Shown: positions 1 through 10,161 of the stretch, in pieces
How the letters are laid out: each line of letters begins with the position of its first letter
Numbering within the stretch: the stretch's first letter is position 1
NCBI RefSeq assembly: GCF_025997995.1
Contig: NZ_AP026683.1
Span: forward strand, 2,232,501-2,296,500
Source: Sediminibacterium sp. TEGAF015
GTDB taxonomy: Bacteria; Bacteroidota; Bacteroidia; Chitinophagales; Chitinophagaceae
DNA length: 64,000 bases
Reading direction: 5' to 3'
Notes under the pieces: model-generated
Databases searched by the model: none
Told to the model about the DNA's origin: nothing
The model's input: the letters and a program-made list of their open reading frames with translations, nothing else
Program-made: the position numbers and the translations under genes

Positions 1-754
1 CTACTCGAATCATAGAGAAATACATTTTGACATAATAGTCAATCTGTCTTTGAGTTAATTCCACCACTCCATATAATTCTGAATACGTTTCGTTTACCAA
101 CTTGAAAACCTCACTGGCGTATGGTTTTAAATGTTTGGTAGACGTCATTGGCACTACATGTAGCTTGTATCTTTTCTCAACCAGATCAGCAATTTTAGCA
201 ATGTTCTCAGGTAGTTTTTCGGGTACATTAATTCTGTACTCAACCCAGTCTACTGCTTTTCCATATCCCAACTGCTCCATCATAACAGGATAGTAAGGAT
301 AGTTATAAATAGTAGCCATGGTACCAATTTCCTGAAAGCCTTCAATCAGCATCCCTTCAAAATCAAGATCGGTAAAACCCAATGGACCATGAACAGCGGT
401 ACATCCCAGCACTTTTGCCCATCCTTCAACTGCCGCTAATAAAGCACGAGGGACTTCAATGTCTTCAATGAAATCAATCCATCCAAACCTTAGGTAATTG
501 TTCTTCCAGGTTTCAACGTATTTTTTATTATAAATAGCTGCTACCCTGCCCACCACTTTTCCATTTTGATAAGCAACCCAGTATTTGGCTTCGCAAAAAT
601 CGAATGCCGGATTCTTGGCTCTATTTAAAGTAGCTGCTTCATCAAACCGAAGTTTGGGAATATTATAGGGGTTGCCCTTATACAATACATAAGGGAGATC
701 CAGAAAAGCATTCATTTGCTTTTTGCTGGTAACTTCTTGGATAATTGTTTCCAT
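1..754 (-). CDS. GNAT-like N-acyltransferase, C-terminus cut by window edge
   Basis: About 251 codons are visible, read leftward from an ATG at 754; the gene continues past base 1. The N-terminus (METIIQEVTSKKQMNAF, then a VLYKGNPYNIPKL segment and a VAYQNGKVVGRVAAIYN strand) looks like the large GNAT-fold proteins of Bacteroidota that are usually annotated only as N-acetyltransferase. There is no signal peptide or membrane segment in the visible part, so it is probably cytoplasmic. It starts 13 bases after the stop of serine palmitoyltransferase, so the two are almost certainly co-transcribed. Bacterial ceramide synthases described in Caulobacter are GNAT-type acyltransferases encoded near spt. 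By that context I infer that this protein may N-acylate a sphingoid base, but nothing in the sequence proves the substrate. Fold call fairly sure; role speculative. Confidence 0.7.
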   Translation of the reverse strand, partial: METIIQEVTSKKQMNAFLDLPYVLYKGNPYNIPKLRFDEAATLNRAKNPAFDFCEAKYWVAYQNGKVVGRVAAIYNKKYVETWKNNYLRFGWIDFIEDIEVPRALLAAVEGWAKVLGCTAVHGPLGFTDLDFEGMLIEGFQEIGTMATIYNYPYYPVMMEQLGYGKAVDWVEYRINVPEKLPENIAKIADLVEKRYKLHVVPMTSTKHLKPYASEVFKLVNETYSELYGVVELTQRQIDYYVKMYFSMIRV

Positions 755-767
755 GTTGGAAATAAAG

Positions 768-2021
<1,254 letters not shown>

Positions 2022-2066
2022 TCAAAAAACGCTGAATAAGCATTTTTATTCAGGCTGAAACATTTG

Positions 2067-2074
2067 CAAAGGTA
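2067..2074 (-). promoter_or_regulatory. TAnnTTTG -7 element upstream of spt
   Basis: On the minus strand this reads TACCTTTG, a match to the Bacteroidota -7 consensus TAnnTTTG. It sits about 90 bases upstream of the spt start, so the mRNA would carry a leader of roughly 85 bases. No convincing -33 TTG was found at the usual distance. The 230-base gap 1977-2206 also has to hold the divergent promoter for the esterase at 2207. Confidence 0.5.
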
Positions 2075-2206
2075 TTAAATAATAGGAAGTTAACAGTAAA
2101 ACAATATGAATATCACACGGATTTAGTAGAAATTTACTAAAAAAGACCCCAAAAAGCCCGTTTTCATAAACAAAACGACCATATTTACCCTATAAATTGC
2201 AAAAAA

Positions 2207-3847
2207 ATGATTAAAAATCTATTGCTCAGCCTTGCATTGCTTTGCTTAAATTCAGTTGTATTTAGTCAAACCGAAGTAATCTCCTTATATCAAGGAAAAA
2301 TTCCGGGTTCAGAGAACTGGAACTGGTCGGAAGCTGAAAACACTCAAAATGATTGGGGATTAAGAATCGTTTATAATGTATCTAATCCAACCCTCACTGT
2401 ATTTAAACCAGAAGAAGGAAAAGCCAATGGTACTTCCGTGATCATTGCACCTGGAGGTGCTTTCAGGGCTTTGTCCATTGACAATGAAGGGTATGATGTT
2501 GCAAAATGGTTGGTGAAAAAAGGAATCACGTGTTTTGTATTGAAATATCGTTTGGTTAAAAGTAACACTACCGACCCTGTTACAGAGATGAATGCAATTT
2601 GGGGATCTGATAAATTCAATCAACAGAATATGGAGTTAATTCCATTGGCCATTGCCGATGGAAGAGCTGCCATTGCTTATGTTAGAACACATGCCGATGA
2701 ATTTAAATTGGATCCTAACCGAATTGGCATCATGGGTTTTTCCGCGGGGGGAACAGTAACCGCTGGAACAGCATACGGGTTCAACGAAGCCAATAAGCCG
2801 AATTTCATTGCTCCTATTTATGCATACTTTCCAAAAGAACTACAACAGAAATTATTGCCAGGGGCACCTCCCGCCTTTATTCTGGCAGCAACGGATGATC
2901 ACTTAGAACTCGCTAGCCATAGTATAGATTTATATAGTCAGTGGTTGGCCAATAAACAATCAGCAGAATTACACGTGTATGCTAAAGGAGGTCATGGCTT
3001 TGGAATGAACAAACAAAAAATTCCCACCGATGGCTGGATTGAGCGATTCGCTGACTGGTTAGGCATGAACAACTGGTTAACGAAAAGCAGTTATGATCCC
3101 GCTTTAGCGGCCTATGAAAAAAAATCTTTTGACTTTAGCACAGATAAAAAATTACCCTATCGAATTTTATATCCTGAAAACTATGATCGGAATAAAAAGT
3201 ATCCTTTAATCCTGGTGCTGCATGGTGCAGGAGAAAGAGGAAACGACAACGAAAAACAACTGGTACACGGATCCAAACTATTTTTAAAAGCTGAAAACAG
3301 AACGCAGTTTCCTGCTATTGTTGTGTTTCCACAATGCCCCTCCGATTCCTATTGGGCTACCTCTTCTATTGACAGAAGCAAGAATCCCATTCAGTTCAGA
3401 TTCAATTACGACAGTATTCCCAACTGGCCACAGGCCGCAGCTATTGAACTGGTAGAAAAGCTAAAAAAAGAAGAAGCGGTAGACAAGAGCAGGGTTTATA
3501 TTACTGGTTTGTCTATGGGAGGGATGGGCACTTTTGAAGCAGTGTACAGAAATCCAGGATTGTTTGCTGCAGCAGCACCCATTTGTGGCGGAGGAAATGA
3601 AAGCCTTTACAGTGATAAAGTAAAAGAAACGGCCTTTCGTGTATTTCATGGAGATGCAGATGCGGTAGTAAAAGTGGATTTATCCAGAAATATGGTGGCT
3701 CGCTTAAAAGAATTAAATGTTCCTGTAGAATACATTGAATATCCGGGCGTAAATCACAACAGCTGGGACAATGCATTTGCAGAACCCGATTTCATTAGTT
3801 GGTTATTTAAACACCAGCTGAAAGAAAAAAAGAAGGCTCGTAAATAA
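2207..3847 (+). CDS. Secreted esterase/peptidase with two alpha/beta-hydrolase domains
   Basis: 546 residues starting with a signal peptide (cleavage after about residue 20, VVFSQ). Two complete alpha/beta-hydrolase modules follow. Domain 1 (about 50-290) has an oxyanion loop IIAPGGAF, nucleophile elbow GFSAG (S179), acid AATDD (D230/231) and histidine GGHGFGM (H263), as in acetyl-xylan-esterase-like lipases. Domain 2 (about 310-540) has VLHGAGERG, elbow GLSMGG (S436), acid FHGDAD and histidine VNHNSW (H517), as in phospholipase/carboxylesterase and PHB-depolymerase-like proteins. Both triads look intact, so the protein may cut two ester types or act as a bifunctional carbohydrate deacylase. 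It stands alone, convergent (9 bases) with the SLC13 gene. Fold certain, substrate unknown. Confidence 0.85.
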   Translation: MIKNLLLSLALLCLNSVVFSQTEVISLYQGKIPGSENWNWSEAENTQNDWGLRIVYNVSNPTLTVFKPEEGKANGTSVIIAPGGAFRALSIDNEGYDVAKWLVKKGITCFVLKYRLVKSNTTDPVTEMNAIWGSDKFNQQNMELIPLAIADGRAAIAYVRTHADEFKLDPNRIGIMGFSAGGTVTAGTAYGFNEANKPNFIAPIYAYFPKELQQKLLPGAPPAFILAATDDHLELASHSIDLYSQWLANKQSAELHVYAKGGHGFGMNKQKIPTDGWIERFADWLGMNNWLTKSSYDPALAAYEKKSFDFSTDKKLPYRILYPENYDRNKKYPLILVLHGAGERGNDNEKQLVHGSKLFLKAENRTQFPAIVVFPQCPSDSYWATSSIDRSKNPIQFRFNYDSIPNWPQAAAIELVEKLKKEEAVDKSRVYITGLSMGGMGTFEAVYRNPGLFAAAAPICGGGNESLYSDKVKETAFRVFHGDADAVVKVDLSRNMVARLKELNVPVEYIEYPGVNHNSWDNAFAEPDFISWLFKHQLKEKKKARK

Positions 3848-3856
3848 ATCAAACTT

Positions 3857-5383
3857 TTAGTGAAGGTTGATAAAATAAGGTTGCAATAGCCAGCAGAACA
3901 AAGTAATGATGATGATGCAAACAATATTTAATACAAATCCTGTTTTCATCATGTCTTTAATTTTAACATGACCACTGGCAAATACAATGGCATTGGGTGG
4001 AGTGCCCATGGGCAGCATGCTCGCAACACTTGCACCCAATGTCATGGGTATTCCCAGTGAAAGTGGATCCATATTTAAAGCAATGGCAACAGAAGAAATG
4101 ACTGGAGCCAATACAATGACTTGTGCAATATTGCTCATTACTTCGCTTAAGAAAACAGAAAGAGTTGTTACCACCAAAATCATGACAAGCATATTGGAAG
4201 AAGAGAAGGAGGCAATATAAGCTCCTAGTTGCTGCAATAAATTAGCATCTTCCAAAGCTTTAGCCAAAGCAATTCCTCCCCCGAACATTAGTAAAATTCC
4301 CCAAGCCATTTTGCTAGTATCTGTCCATTCCAGCAGTCGGTTATGATTTTCATTTTCTTCTTCGGACAATACTGGTTCTTCAACAAGCACCAATTCTTCA
4401 GATTTCGCCGAAGCCTCCGCTTTAGCCGATGAAAGGCCCGATGAAATAATAAACAGTGATAATCCCCCCGCCATGGCAATCATGGCATCATCTAGTACAA
4501 TGGTTTTTTGAAACTCATTAATCAAGTCTTTTGTAACCCAAAAAAACACTGTAGTACAAAATACAATCAATACTCTTTTCTCAGGCAAAGACATTTTACC
4601 CAATCCCTTTAATTCAGAAACGATATAGGCTTTACCCTCTACGCTATGTGTGATTTTATTGGGATATAACCATTTTACCATCACCCAATACAAAGAAAAA
4701 ATCATCACTATGGTCAAAGGCATGAACACAAGCATCCAGTCTGTAAATCCAATGATATAATCAAATCGCTCACTTATATGCGCTACATAAGCAACATTGG
4801 GCGGCGTACCAATGATGGTGCCCAATGCAAAATTGGAAGCATAGGCAATAGAGAGCATGAGCACCAGGGAAAAGTTTTTAATGTTGCCGCTAGGGTTGTG
4901 GTGCTTGGTGATTACATGTATTACGGAACCTGCAATAGGGAGCATCATCATGGTTGTTGCCGTATTGCTTAACCATAAACTTAAAAAGCAGGTAGCCAGA
5001 ATAAAACCCAATATAATTCTGTCTCCATTGGTTCCCGTTAGATTGATAATATTCAATGCAATCCTTTTATGCAGATTCCATTTTTCAATAGCCAATGCAA
5101 TGAAGAAGCCTCCCATGAATAAAAAAATAGTAGAGTCCGAATAAGACTTAGTTACTTCTTTCACACTGGCGATGCCCAGCATTGGAAACAGAACAATAGG
5201 AACCAGTGCAACAACGGCCAGCGGTGCTGCTTCTAGCACCCACCATATTATCATGGCAAACGCAATGGATAAAACTGCAACAGCCTTGGGCGCTAACGAA
5301 AGGGGATTCAGAAAATAAAACAACAAAGCCACTACTAATCCAATCAGCATGGCGAATTCTTTCTTATAGCGCTTGTATAACAT
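3857..5383 (-). CDS. SLC13/DASS family sodium:dicarboxylate (anion) symporter
   Basis: 508 residues with many hydrophobic helices, including an N-terminal pair (residues about 8-45). The two family signatures are present: LSNTATTMMML in the first half and SNIAQVIVLAPV in the second. Each is accompanied by a TPPN turn (IGTPPNVAY and MGTPPNAIVF). This is the inverted-repeat substrate site of the divalent anion:Na+ symporters that import succinate, malate, fumarate, citrate or sulfate. An acidic loop (about 315-350, rich in E, with LVEEPVLSEEENEN) separates the halves and is an unusual insertion. It is the last gene of a minus-strand run, 12 bases after the amidohydrolase. Family certain; the transported anion cannot be told. 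Confidence 0.9.
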   Translation of the reverse strand: MLYKRYKKEFAMLIGLVVALLFYFLNPLSLAPKAVAVLSIAFAMIIWWVLEAAPLAVVALVPIVLFPMLGIASVKEVTKSYSDSTIFLFMGGFFIALAIEKWNLHKRIALNIINLTGTNGDRIILGFILATCFLSLWLSNTATTMMMLPIAGSVIHVITKHHNPSGNIKNFSLVLMLSIAYASNFALGTIIGTPPNVAYVAHISERFDYIIGFTDWMLVFMPLTIVMIFSLYWVMVKWLYPNKITHSVEGKAYIVSELKGLGKMSLPEKRVLIVFCTTVFFWVTKDLINEFQKTIVLDDAMIAMAGGLSLFIISSGLSSAKAEASAKSEELVLVEEPVLSEEENENHNRLLEWTDTSKMAWGILLMFGGGIALAKALEDANLLQQLGAYIASFSSSNMLVMILVVTTLSVFLSEVMSNIAQVIVLAPVISSVAIALNMDPLSLGIPMTLGASVASMLPMGTPPNAIVFASGHVKIKDMMKTGFVLNIVCIIIITLFCWLLQPYFINLH

Positions 5384-5395
5384 TTGCCTAAGATA

Positions 5396-6715
5396 TTACT
5401 TCTTACTGTTTTCGGGGGGATAAACCACGCCGTCTTTCATAATCCATAACGGGTTTCTTAGATGGCTGATATTTTGTAAAGGATCTCCGGAAAAAATTAC
5501 CAGATCTGCAAAATGACCTGGTTTAATGAAACCAATCTGATCCTGCATGCTCAATGCACGCGCATTGATACTGGTAGCCGCTTTAAGTACTTGTATTGCC
5601 GGCATTCCATATTGTACCATCAACTCCATTTCCAGCACATTGTTTCCGTGTTCAAACACACCTACATCGCCGCCCATACCAATGGTTACGCCCTTGGCCA
5701 TTGCAATGGAAAATGCTTTTCGCTTTTGTTGTATGGCTTCGGGTTCAGGTTCAATGCCTTTTCTCCAACCTTTATACTGAGTTACAGATTCGGTTGCCGC
5801 TAAGGTCGGAAAATAAATAGTGCCTTTTTGTTTCATTAGTTCGGCGGTTCGCTCATCCAAAAGATCTCCATGTTCAATCGTTACGGCACCAGCAAGAATT
5901 GCTCTTTGCATGGCTTCATTGGTTTTTGCATGGGCCACCATTACTCTCCCGCCACTAACCGTTACTTCATTAATTTTTTTTAACTCGTCTAAAGTAAAAG
6001 TAGGAGCAGCTTCTCCATGTAAACCCCACCTGTAGTCGGCATAAACTTTTATCAGGTCAGCACCTTTACCAATTTGATCTCTGGTTACCTTAATCAGATT
6101 GTTTCCATCTGCTTCTTCTGCACCCAGCATAATATGCTGGTCAAGGTCAAAACCTTTAGGACCATAAGATCCTGTAGCAACAATGGCTTTACCTGCAACT
6201 AGTAATCTTGGACCGGGAATAATACCGTCCTCAATGGCTTTTTTAATAGAAACATCTGCATACCCCGCTCCTTCAGATCCCAAATCTCTGGCAGTAGTAA
6301 AACCAGCAAGCAAGGTATTTTTTACATGAACCGTTGCTCTTGCTGTTCTATAGGCGTCAGTTTCTTTGGTTACCTGATCGTCCCAGGCAGTCTTGTTATA
6401 AGGATACAACAATATATGGGAATGGCCTTCAATTAACCCCGGCATTAGGGTTGATTCGGGATAATGAACTTCAATGGCACCTGCTGGCTTTGTTAGTTTT
6501 TCTTTAGAAGCAACGGCAATAATTTTATTGGCTTTCACAATTACCGCCCAGTTTCGTTGCATCTGTTCGCCGTCAAACACTTTGTCTGCAGTAATATAAT
6601 ATACAGGTGCTTGCGCATTAGATTTAGAGAAGAATTGGGCTATTAAAAGAAACCCACTCAAAAAAACTTTAAAAATGCCCGGATATAAAAATTGGTTTCT
6701 GATATTGTTTTTCAT
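5396..6715 (-). CDS. Secreted metal-dependent amidohydrolase (imidazolonepropionase/prolidase-like)
   Basis: 439 residues with an N-terminal signal segment (about 15-35, ending KSNAQA), so it acts in the periplasm or outside. The amidohydrolase TIM barrel shows the metal ligands expected for the superfamily: LIEGHSHILL (HxH), VAHAKTNEAM, IEHGDLLDE and GMGGDVGVFEHG (late Asp). The chain ends with the usual composite beta sandwich (GFIKPGHFADLVIFSGDP). Relatives include Xaa-Pro dipeptidases and cyclic-imide or imidazolone hydrolases; the substrate is unknown. It lies between the GH1 gene (31 bases upstream) and the SLC13 transporter (12 bases downstream), so its product could be an acid imported by that transporter. 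That link is inference. Confidence 0.85.
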   Translation of the reverse strand: MKNNIRNQFLYPGIFKVFLSGFLLIAQFFSKSNAQAPVYYITADKVFDGEQMQRNWAVIVKANKIIAVASKEKLTKPAGAIEVHYPESTLMPGLIEGHSHILLYPYNKTAWDDQVTKETDAYRTARATVHVKNTLLAGFTTARDLGSEGAGYADVSIKKAIEDGIIPGPRLLVAGKAIVATGSYGPKGFDLDQHIMLGAEEADGNNLIKVTRDQIGKGADLIKVYADYRWGLHGEAAPTFTLDELKKINEVTVSGGRVMVAHAKTNEAMQRAILAGAVTIEHGDLLDERTAELMKQKGTIYFPTLAATESVTQYKGWRKGIEPEPEAIQQKRKAFSIAMAKGVTIGMGGDVGVFEHGNNVLEMELMVQYGMPAIQVLKAATSINARALSMQDQIGFIKPGHFADLVIFSGDPLQNISHLRNPLWIMKDGVVYPPENSKK

Positions 6716-6746
6716 GCTACCAATTTACTACAATATTTTAACTCGT

Positions 6747-8099
6747 TTATTGAGCTAAGAATTGTCTGAACCAATGACCGGAAGCTTTTACTGTTCTTAA
6801 CTGAGTAGAAAAATCTACATGAACCAATCCAAATGTTGCATGATATCCCTCTGACCATTCAAAATTATCCATTAGCGTCCAGGCAAAATATCCGGCTACG
6901 GGTAGCTTATTGTTTTTTGCTTTTAATAAGGCTCGCAAAAATTGCTGGTGATAATCAATCCGTTGCTGATCATCAATAACTCCAGCAACAAGTTTGTCTT
7001 TAAAATAAGATCCACTCTCAGAAATAATAATTTTTTTAACGCCCTTATAAGAGGCAAATTGCTCAATAATATTATAAAAACTGTTGGGATTAATTTCCCA
7101 TCCCATATCTGTAACAGGCAATTTTCTTCTTTTCGCACTTACATCTGTCGCCTGAATAATCGGAATCATTGCATTGTATTTTACTACAACTGGAAAATAA
7201 TTTTGTATCCCTATAAAATCAAAATCAAACTGCATTTTTTCTTTGTACTTCCAGGCTTTATTGTGCAGATATAATTTATCCATCAATAAAAAATCATCAG
7301 AAGGATATCCCAGTCCGAGAGCCGGTTCAATGAATAACCTGTTTAACAGAATATCAATTCTTTTTGCTGCGGCCTTGTCTTTTTCACTTTGTGTAAAAGG
7401 AATGATTTCACTGCAGGAAAAACTGGTGCCAATTTCTGCGTCGGCCACATGGGTTCTGATAATTCTTCCTCCTTCTGCCTGTGCCATTACAGCATTGTGA
7501 ACTGCCGGAAGAAAATTGCTCAGACCCATTTTACCAGGGGCGTGTTTGCCTATCATATAACCCAAAGAAGTAAAACCCATTGGCTCATTTAATACAATCC
7601 AATGTTTTACCTTATCACCAAATTCCTTAACACAAACCTGCACATATCGGGTGAACCATTTTAGCATATGCGTGGATGTCCATCCCCCTTGTTTTTCCAA
7701 TGCCAGGGGTAAATCCCAATGATATAAAGTAACAAAGGGTATCAAGCCCAATTGCAAACACTCATCAATAACCTGATGATAAAACAAAACACCCTCTGCA
7801 TTAACCTTTCCTGTTCCTTCAGGAAGAATTCTACTCCAGGAAATAGAAAATCTGAATACACGAAAGCCCAACGCCTTAACCAGTAATAAATCATCCTTGT
7901 ACCGATGATAAAAATCGCAGGCACTGGTTGGTTGGTGACCGCTTTTAATTTTTCCAACTTTTCTTGCAAAATCATCCCAGATAGATGGTCCTCTTCCGCC
8001 CATCTTTGCTGCGCCTTCGTTTTGAGCAGCAGCTGTAACTACTCCCCATAAAAAATCATTACCAAAATCGCTGGCTTTAACAGGTATTGAATCAAACAA
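6747..8099 (-). CDS. Family GH1 beta-glucosidase (cytoplasmic)
   Basis: 450 residues, full length for GH1, with no signal peptide. N-terminal FLWGVVTAAAQNEG corresponds to the family's FxWGxATAAYQxEG. SISWSRILPEG and LYHWDLPLALE are present. The acid/base is E172 in VLNEPMG and the nucleophile is probably E361 in IISESGSYF, where most members have TENG. It ends with AGYFAWTLMDNFEWSEGY, the glycone-site signature. Translation appears to start at a TTG (8099), because the glycosyltransferase stop (8103) lies just upstream and no earlier ATG exists; coupling to that gene is likely. A cytoplasmic GH1 beside a glycosyltransferase and a phosphoesterase suggests turnover of an intracellular glucoside or glycolipid rather than of external polysaccharide. 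Confidence 0.9.
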   Translation of the reverse strand: MFDSIPVKASDFGNDFLWGVVTAAAQNEGAAKMGGRGPSIWDDFARKVGKIKSGHQPTSACDFYHRYKDDLLLVKALGFRVFRFSISWSRILPEGTGKVNAEGVLFYHQVIDECLQLGLIPFVTLYHWDLPLALEKQGGWTSTHMLKWFTRYVQVCVKEFGDKVKHWIVLNEPMGFTSLGYMIGKHAPGKMGLSNFLPAVHNAVMAQAEGGRIIRTHVADAEIGTSFSCSEIIPFTQSEKDKAAAKRIDILLNRLFIEPALGLGYPSDDFLLMDKLYLHNKAWKYKEKMQFDFDFIGIQNYFPVVVKYNAMIPIIQATDVSAKRRKLPVTDMGWEINPNSFYNIIEQFASYKGVKKIIISESGSYFKDKLVAGVIDDQQRIDYHQQFLRALLKAKNNKLPVAGYFAWTLMDNFEWSEGYHATFGLVHVDFSTQLRTVKASGHWFRQFLAQ

Positions 8100-8102
8100 G
8101 TC

Positions 8103-9161
8103 TTATAATTTAAAGGAAAGTTGAGGTAGGTTAATCATATCGATGCGTTCGGCATCTTCTAAAATACCGGAAGGCCTCTCTGCAACTTCCATTAGTTTTT
8201 CTATTAGACCACTAGTAGAATTCTGCAAAGAAAAAGACACCTGCTGCGGTGCATTAAGCCAGCACTCCAGTTTTGAAGTAAAATCTTCCTTAATTGCAGG
8301 TAATATGGTAACACCCAGTTTTTCTAAAGCAGCTGCATTGCAAAGCTGCTCATATTGTCCTTTTATAGGTATGCACAATAATTTTTTCTTCAGATACATG
8401 GCTTCTGCAGGAGTTTCAAAACCAGCTCCGGTAATAACACCGGCAGCATCAATTATACTCTGCGTAAAGCCATTATTGCTGATGGGCATCCATTGAATAT
8501 TGGACTGCTGAATGGGTTGCTTTATTTTTTTACTGAATACTTGAAATTGCACAGAAGTAAATTTTGAAAAATGCTGCTCCAGCACCTCATCGCTATAATG
8601 AGAAAGATAAACAGTAATATGCCCCTTGTTTGTAGGATCAGCTTTCAGTACTTGTTCTTTGATTACTGGTGCATGAATAAAGGAATCATAGTTTTCAAAA
8701 TGCAAGCCAATATAATCACTGGCAGTGGCATAATTTTGTAGTATAAACTCACCCAGCACTTCTTTTTTATTTGGACGAGGCGTGTAATTACTTTTAAAAC
8801 TTGCCTGATGACCCAACCCAATTGAACAAACTTTTTTTAATTTACAAGCGAGAGAGGTAATACTCTCAAAATCATTGATAACAAAGTCGTATTTGTCTAC
8901 TGGTAATGAAGAAGCTTCTTTAAGTATCTGCAAAGGAGAAAAGGATTGCAGCATTTTAGTATAATTCAATCCACCCTTGTTGCCATAAAAAAGACTTAAC
9001 CCCTTGCTTTTGTAAGCTACCGGTAAGGCAGCTGGCAAATGACTGTTGCTCCCACTTAAAAATACATCTACCTGACCCATTTTTTGTAGATAAGGCAGCA
9101 ACTCAATTGCTCTGGCTATATGGCCATTGCCAGTTGCCTGAACTGCATAGAATATTTTCAT
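8103..9161 (-). CDS. MurG-like glycosyltransferase (conserved family resembling TIGR00661)
   Basis: 352 residues. It opens MKIFYAVQATGNGHIARA, the GT-B N-terminal loop with the G-x-GH pattern of MurG/diacylglycerol glucosyltransferase-like enzymes. The C-terminal nucleotide-sugar site reads AAGVITGAGFETPAEAMYLKK followed by LLCIPIKGQYEQLCNA, the pattern seen in family GT28. No transmembrane helix is evident, so it probably works on a membrane-bound acceptor from the cytoplasmic side. It overlaps the upstream phosphoesterase by 4 bases (ATGA), indicating tight coupling. GT28 relatives glycosylate lipids (undecaprenyl-PP-MurNAc, diacylglycerol). A lipid acceptor is therefore plausible but not shown. 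Confidence 0.8.
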   Translation of the reverse strand: MKIFYAVQATGNGHIARAIELLPYLQKMGQVDVFLSGSNSHLPAALPVAYKSKGLSLFYGNKGGLNYTKMLQSFSPLQILKEASSLPVDKYDFVINDFESITSLACKLKKVCSIGLGHQASFKSNYTPRPNKKEVLGEFILQNYATASDYIGLHFENYDSFIHAPVIKEQVLKADPTNKGHITVYLSHYSDEVLEQHFSKFTSVQFQVFSKKIKQPIQQSNIQWMPISNNGFTQSIIDAAGVITGAGFETPAEAMYLKKKLLCIPIKGQYEQLCNAAALEKLGVTILPAIKEDFTSKLECWLNAPQQVSFSLQNSTSGLIEKLMEVAERPSGILEDAERIDMINLPQLSFKL

Positions 9162-10015
9162 GGCTGAAGTATTAAAGAGTTTAAAAACAAACTCACTTCA
9201 TCTGTAATCACATTCAGTGTTGGTGCTGTTGTTTTCTTATTTGTTAATTCCTGATTGGCTGCTGCAAAAGTCTTTGGGTCATAATGATAAACCGTCCATT
9301 CATGCTGATTATATTCCAGTGCAGTTAAATTTTCAACCCAGTCTCCGCTATTCATATAAACCACTTTGCCTTCCTGTGTTTCCACTGTTCTTACCTGTGG
9401 CTGATGAATATGACCGCAGATTACATAATCGTATTTTTTAGAAATAGCTAATTCGGCGGCTGTCTGTTCAAAATTTCCTATCCAAGAAACAGCTTGTTTA
9501 ACACTGGCTTTCACTTTTTTGCTAAGGCTCATTTTTTCTTTTCCTGCCAGCCGTAAAAAGTAATTGATGAATCGATTCAGCAAAATCAATAAGTCGTAGC
9601 CATGTCCTCCCAGTTTTGCCAGCATTTTTGCACTCCCTTTGGTAGTTGCGTCAAAAACATCCCCATGAAAAATCCAGGTCATTTTGCCATCAATTTCCAT
9701 GACTACTTTATCTGTCAATTTAAAATTACCCATCTCTACATCACTGTATCGGCGAAGCATTTCATCGTGGTTACCAGTGATATAAATCACCCTTGTACCA
9801 TTGCTGACAAGGTTGATAATTTCTTTAATGACCTGTAAATGGGAAGTTGGAAAATATCTTTTACTAAACTGCCAACCGTCAATAATATCGCCATTTAATA
9901 TTAAGATTGTCGGGTTTATACTTTTTAAGTATTGGAGAATTTCTGTTGCATGGCATCCATACGTTCCTAGATGCAAATCGCTCATAACAACAACGTTTAC
10001 AGAGCGTTTTTCCAT
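9158..10015 (-). CDS. Calcineurin-like metallophosphoesterase, LpxH-like
   Basis: 285 residues carrying the full dimetal phosphoesterase set in order: VMSDLHLGTYG (D13, H15), LNGDIIDGW, ITGNHDEMLRR, FHGDVFDAT and CGHIHQPQVR. The GNHDE and the H-x-H at the end match the UDP-2,3-diacylglucosamine pyrophosphatase (LpxH) type and its relatives. A helical insert rich in basic residues (about 125-170: LGGHGYDLLILLNRF, KVKASVKQAV) would serve as a membrane-interacting cap as in LpxH. It could be the lipid A enzyme, but Bacteroidota often carry several paralogues, and this one is coupled to a glycosyltransferase. An alternative role as a glycolipid or sugar-nucleotide phosphatase is therefore open. 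Confidence 0.8.
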   Translation of the reverse strand: MEKRSVNVVVMSDLHLGTYGCHATEILQYLKSINPTILILNGDIIDGWQFSKRYFPTSHLQVIKEIINLVSNGTRVIYITGNHDEMLRRYSDVEMGNFKLTDKVVMEIDGKMTWIFHGDVFDATTKGSAKMLAKLGGHGYDLLILLNRFINYFLRLAGKEKMSLSKKVKASVKQAVSWIGNFEQTAAELAISKKYDYVICGHIHQPQVRTVETQEGKVVYMNSGDWVENLTALEYNQHEWTVYHYDPKTFAAANQELTNKKTTAPTLNVITDEVSLFLNSLILQP

Positions 10016-10095
10016 GGGTAGTGTTTTTCAAAATTCCCTATTCCATATTAACCCAGGGTTAAGAAAACATTACGCTAACGTTAATTATAAAAAAG

Positions 10096-10124
10096 AAAAA
10101 GCTGTCTTATTAGGACAGCTTTTT
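10096..10124 (-). terminator. Intrinsic terminator after bactofilin gene
   Basis: The stem GCTGTC/GACAGC (10101-10106 with 10114-10119) has a 7-base loop and is flanked by A-rich DNA on the left and a T run on the right. On the minus strand it gives a hairpin followed by U residues, 38 bases beyond the bactofilin stop. The flanking A and T runs let it work in either direction. Confidence 0.75.
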
Positions 10125-10161
10125 CAGATTTGGGTATTGAATATGATTACAAAAATCTACC

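Noticed and set aside
102..293. Plus-strand 63-codon frame at the left edge
   Set aside because: It lies opposite the long GNAT-like gene, which has clear protein-family patterns; the plus frame has none.
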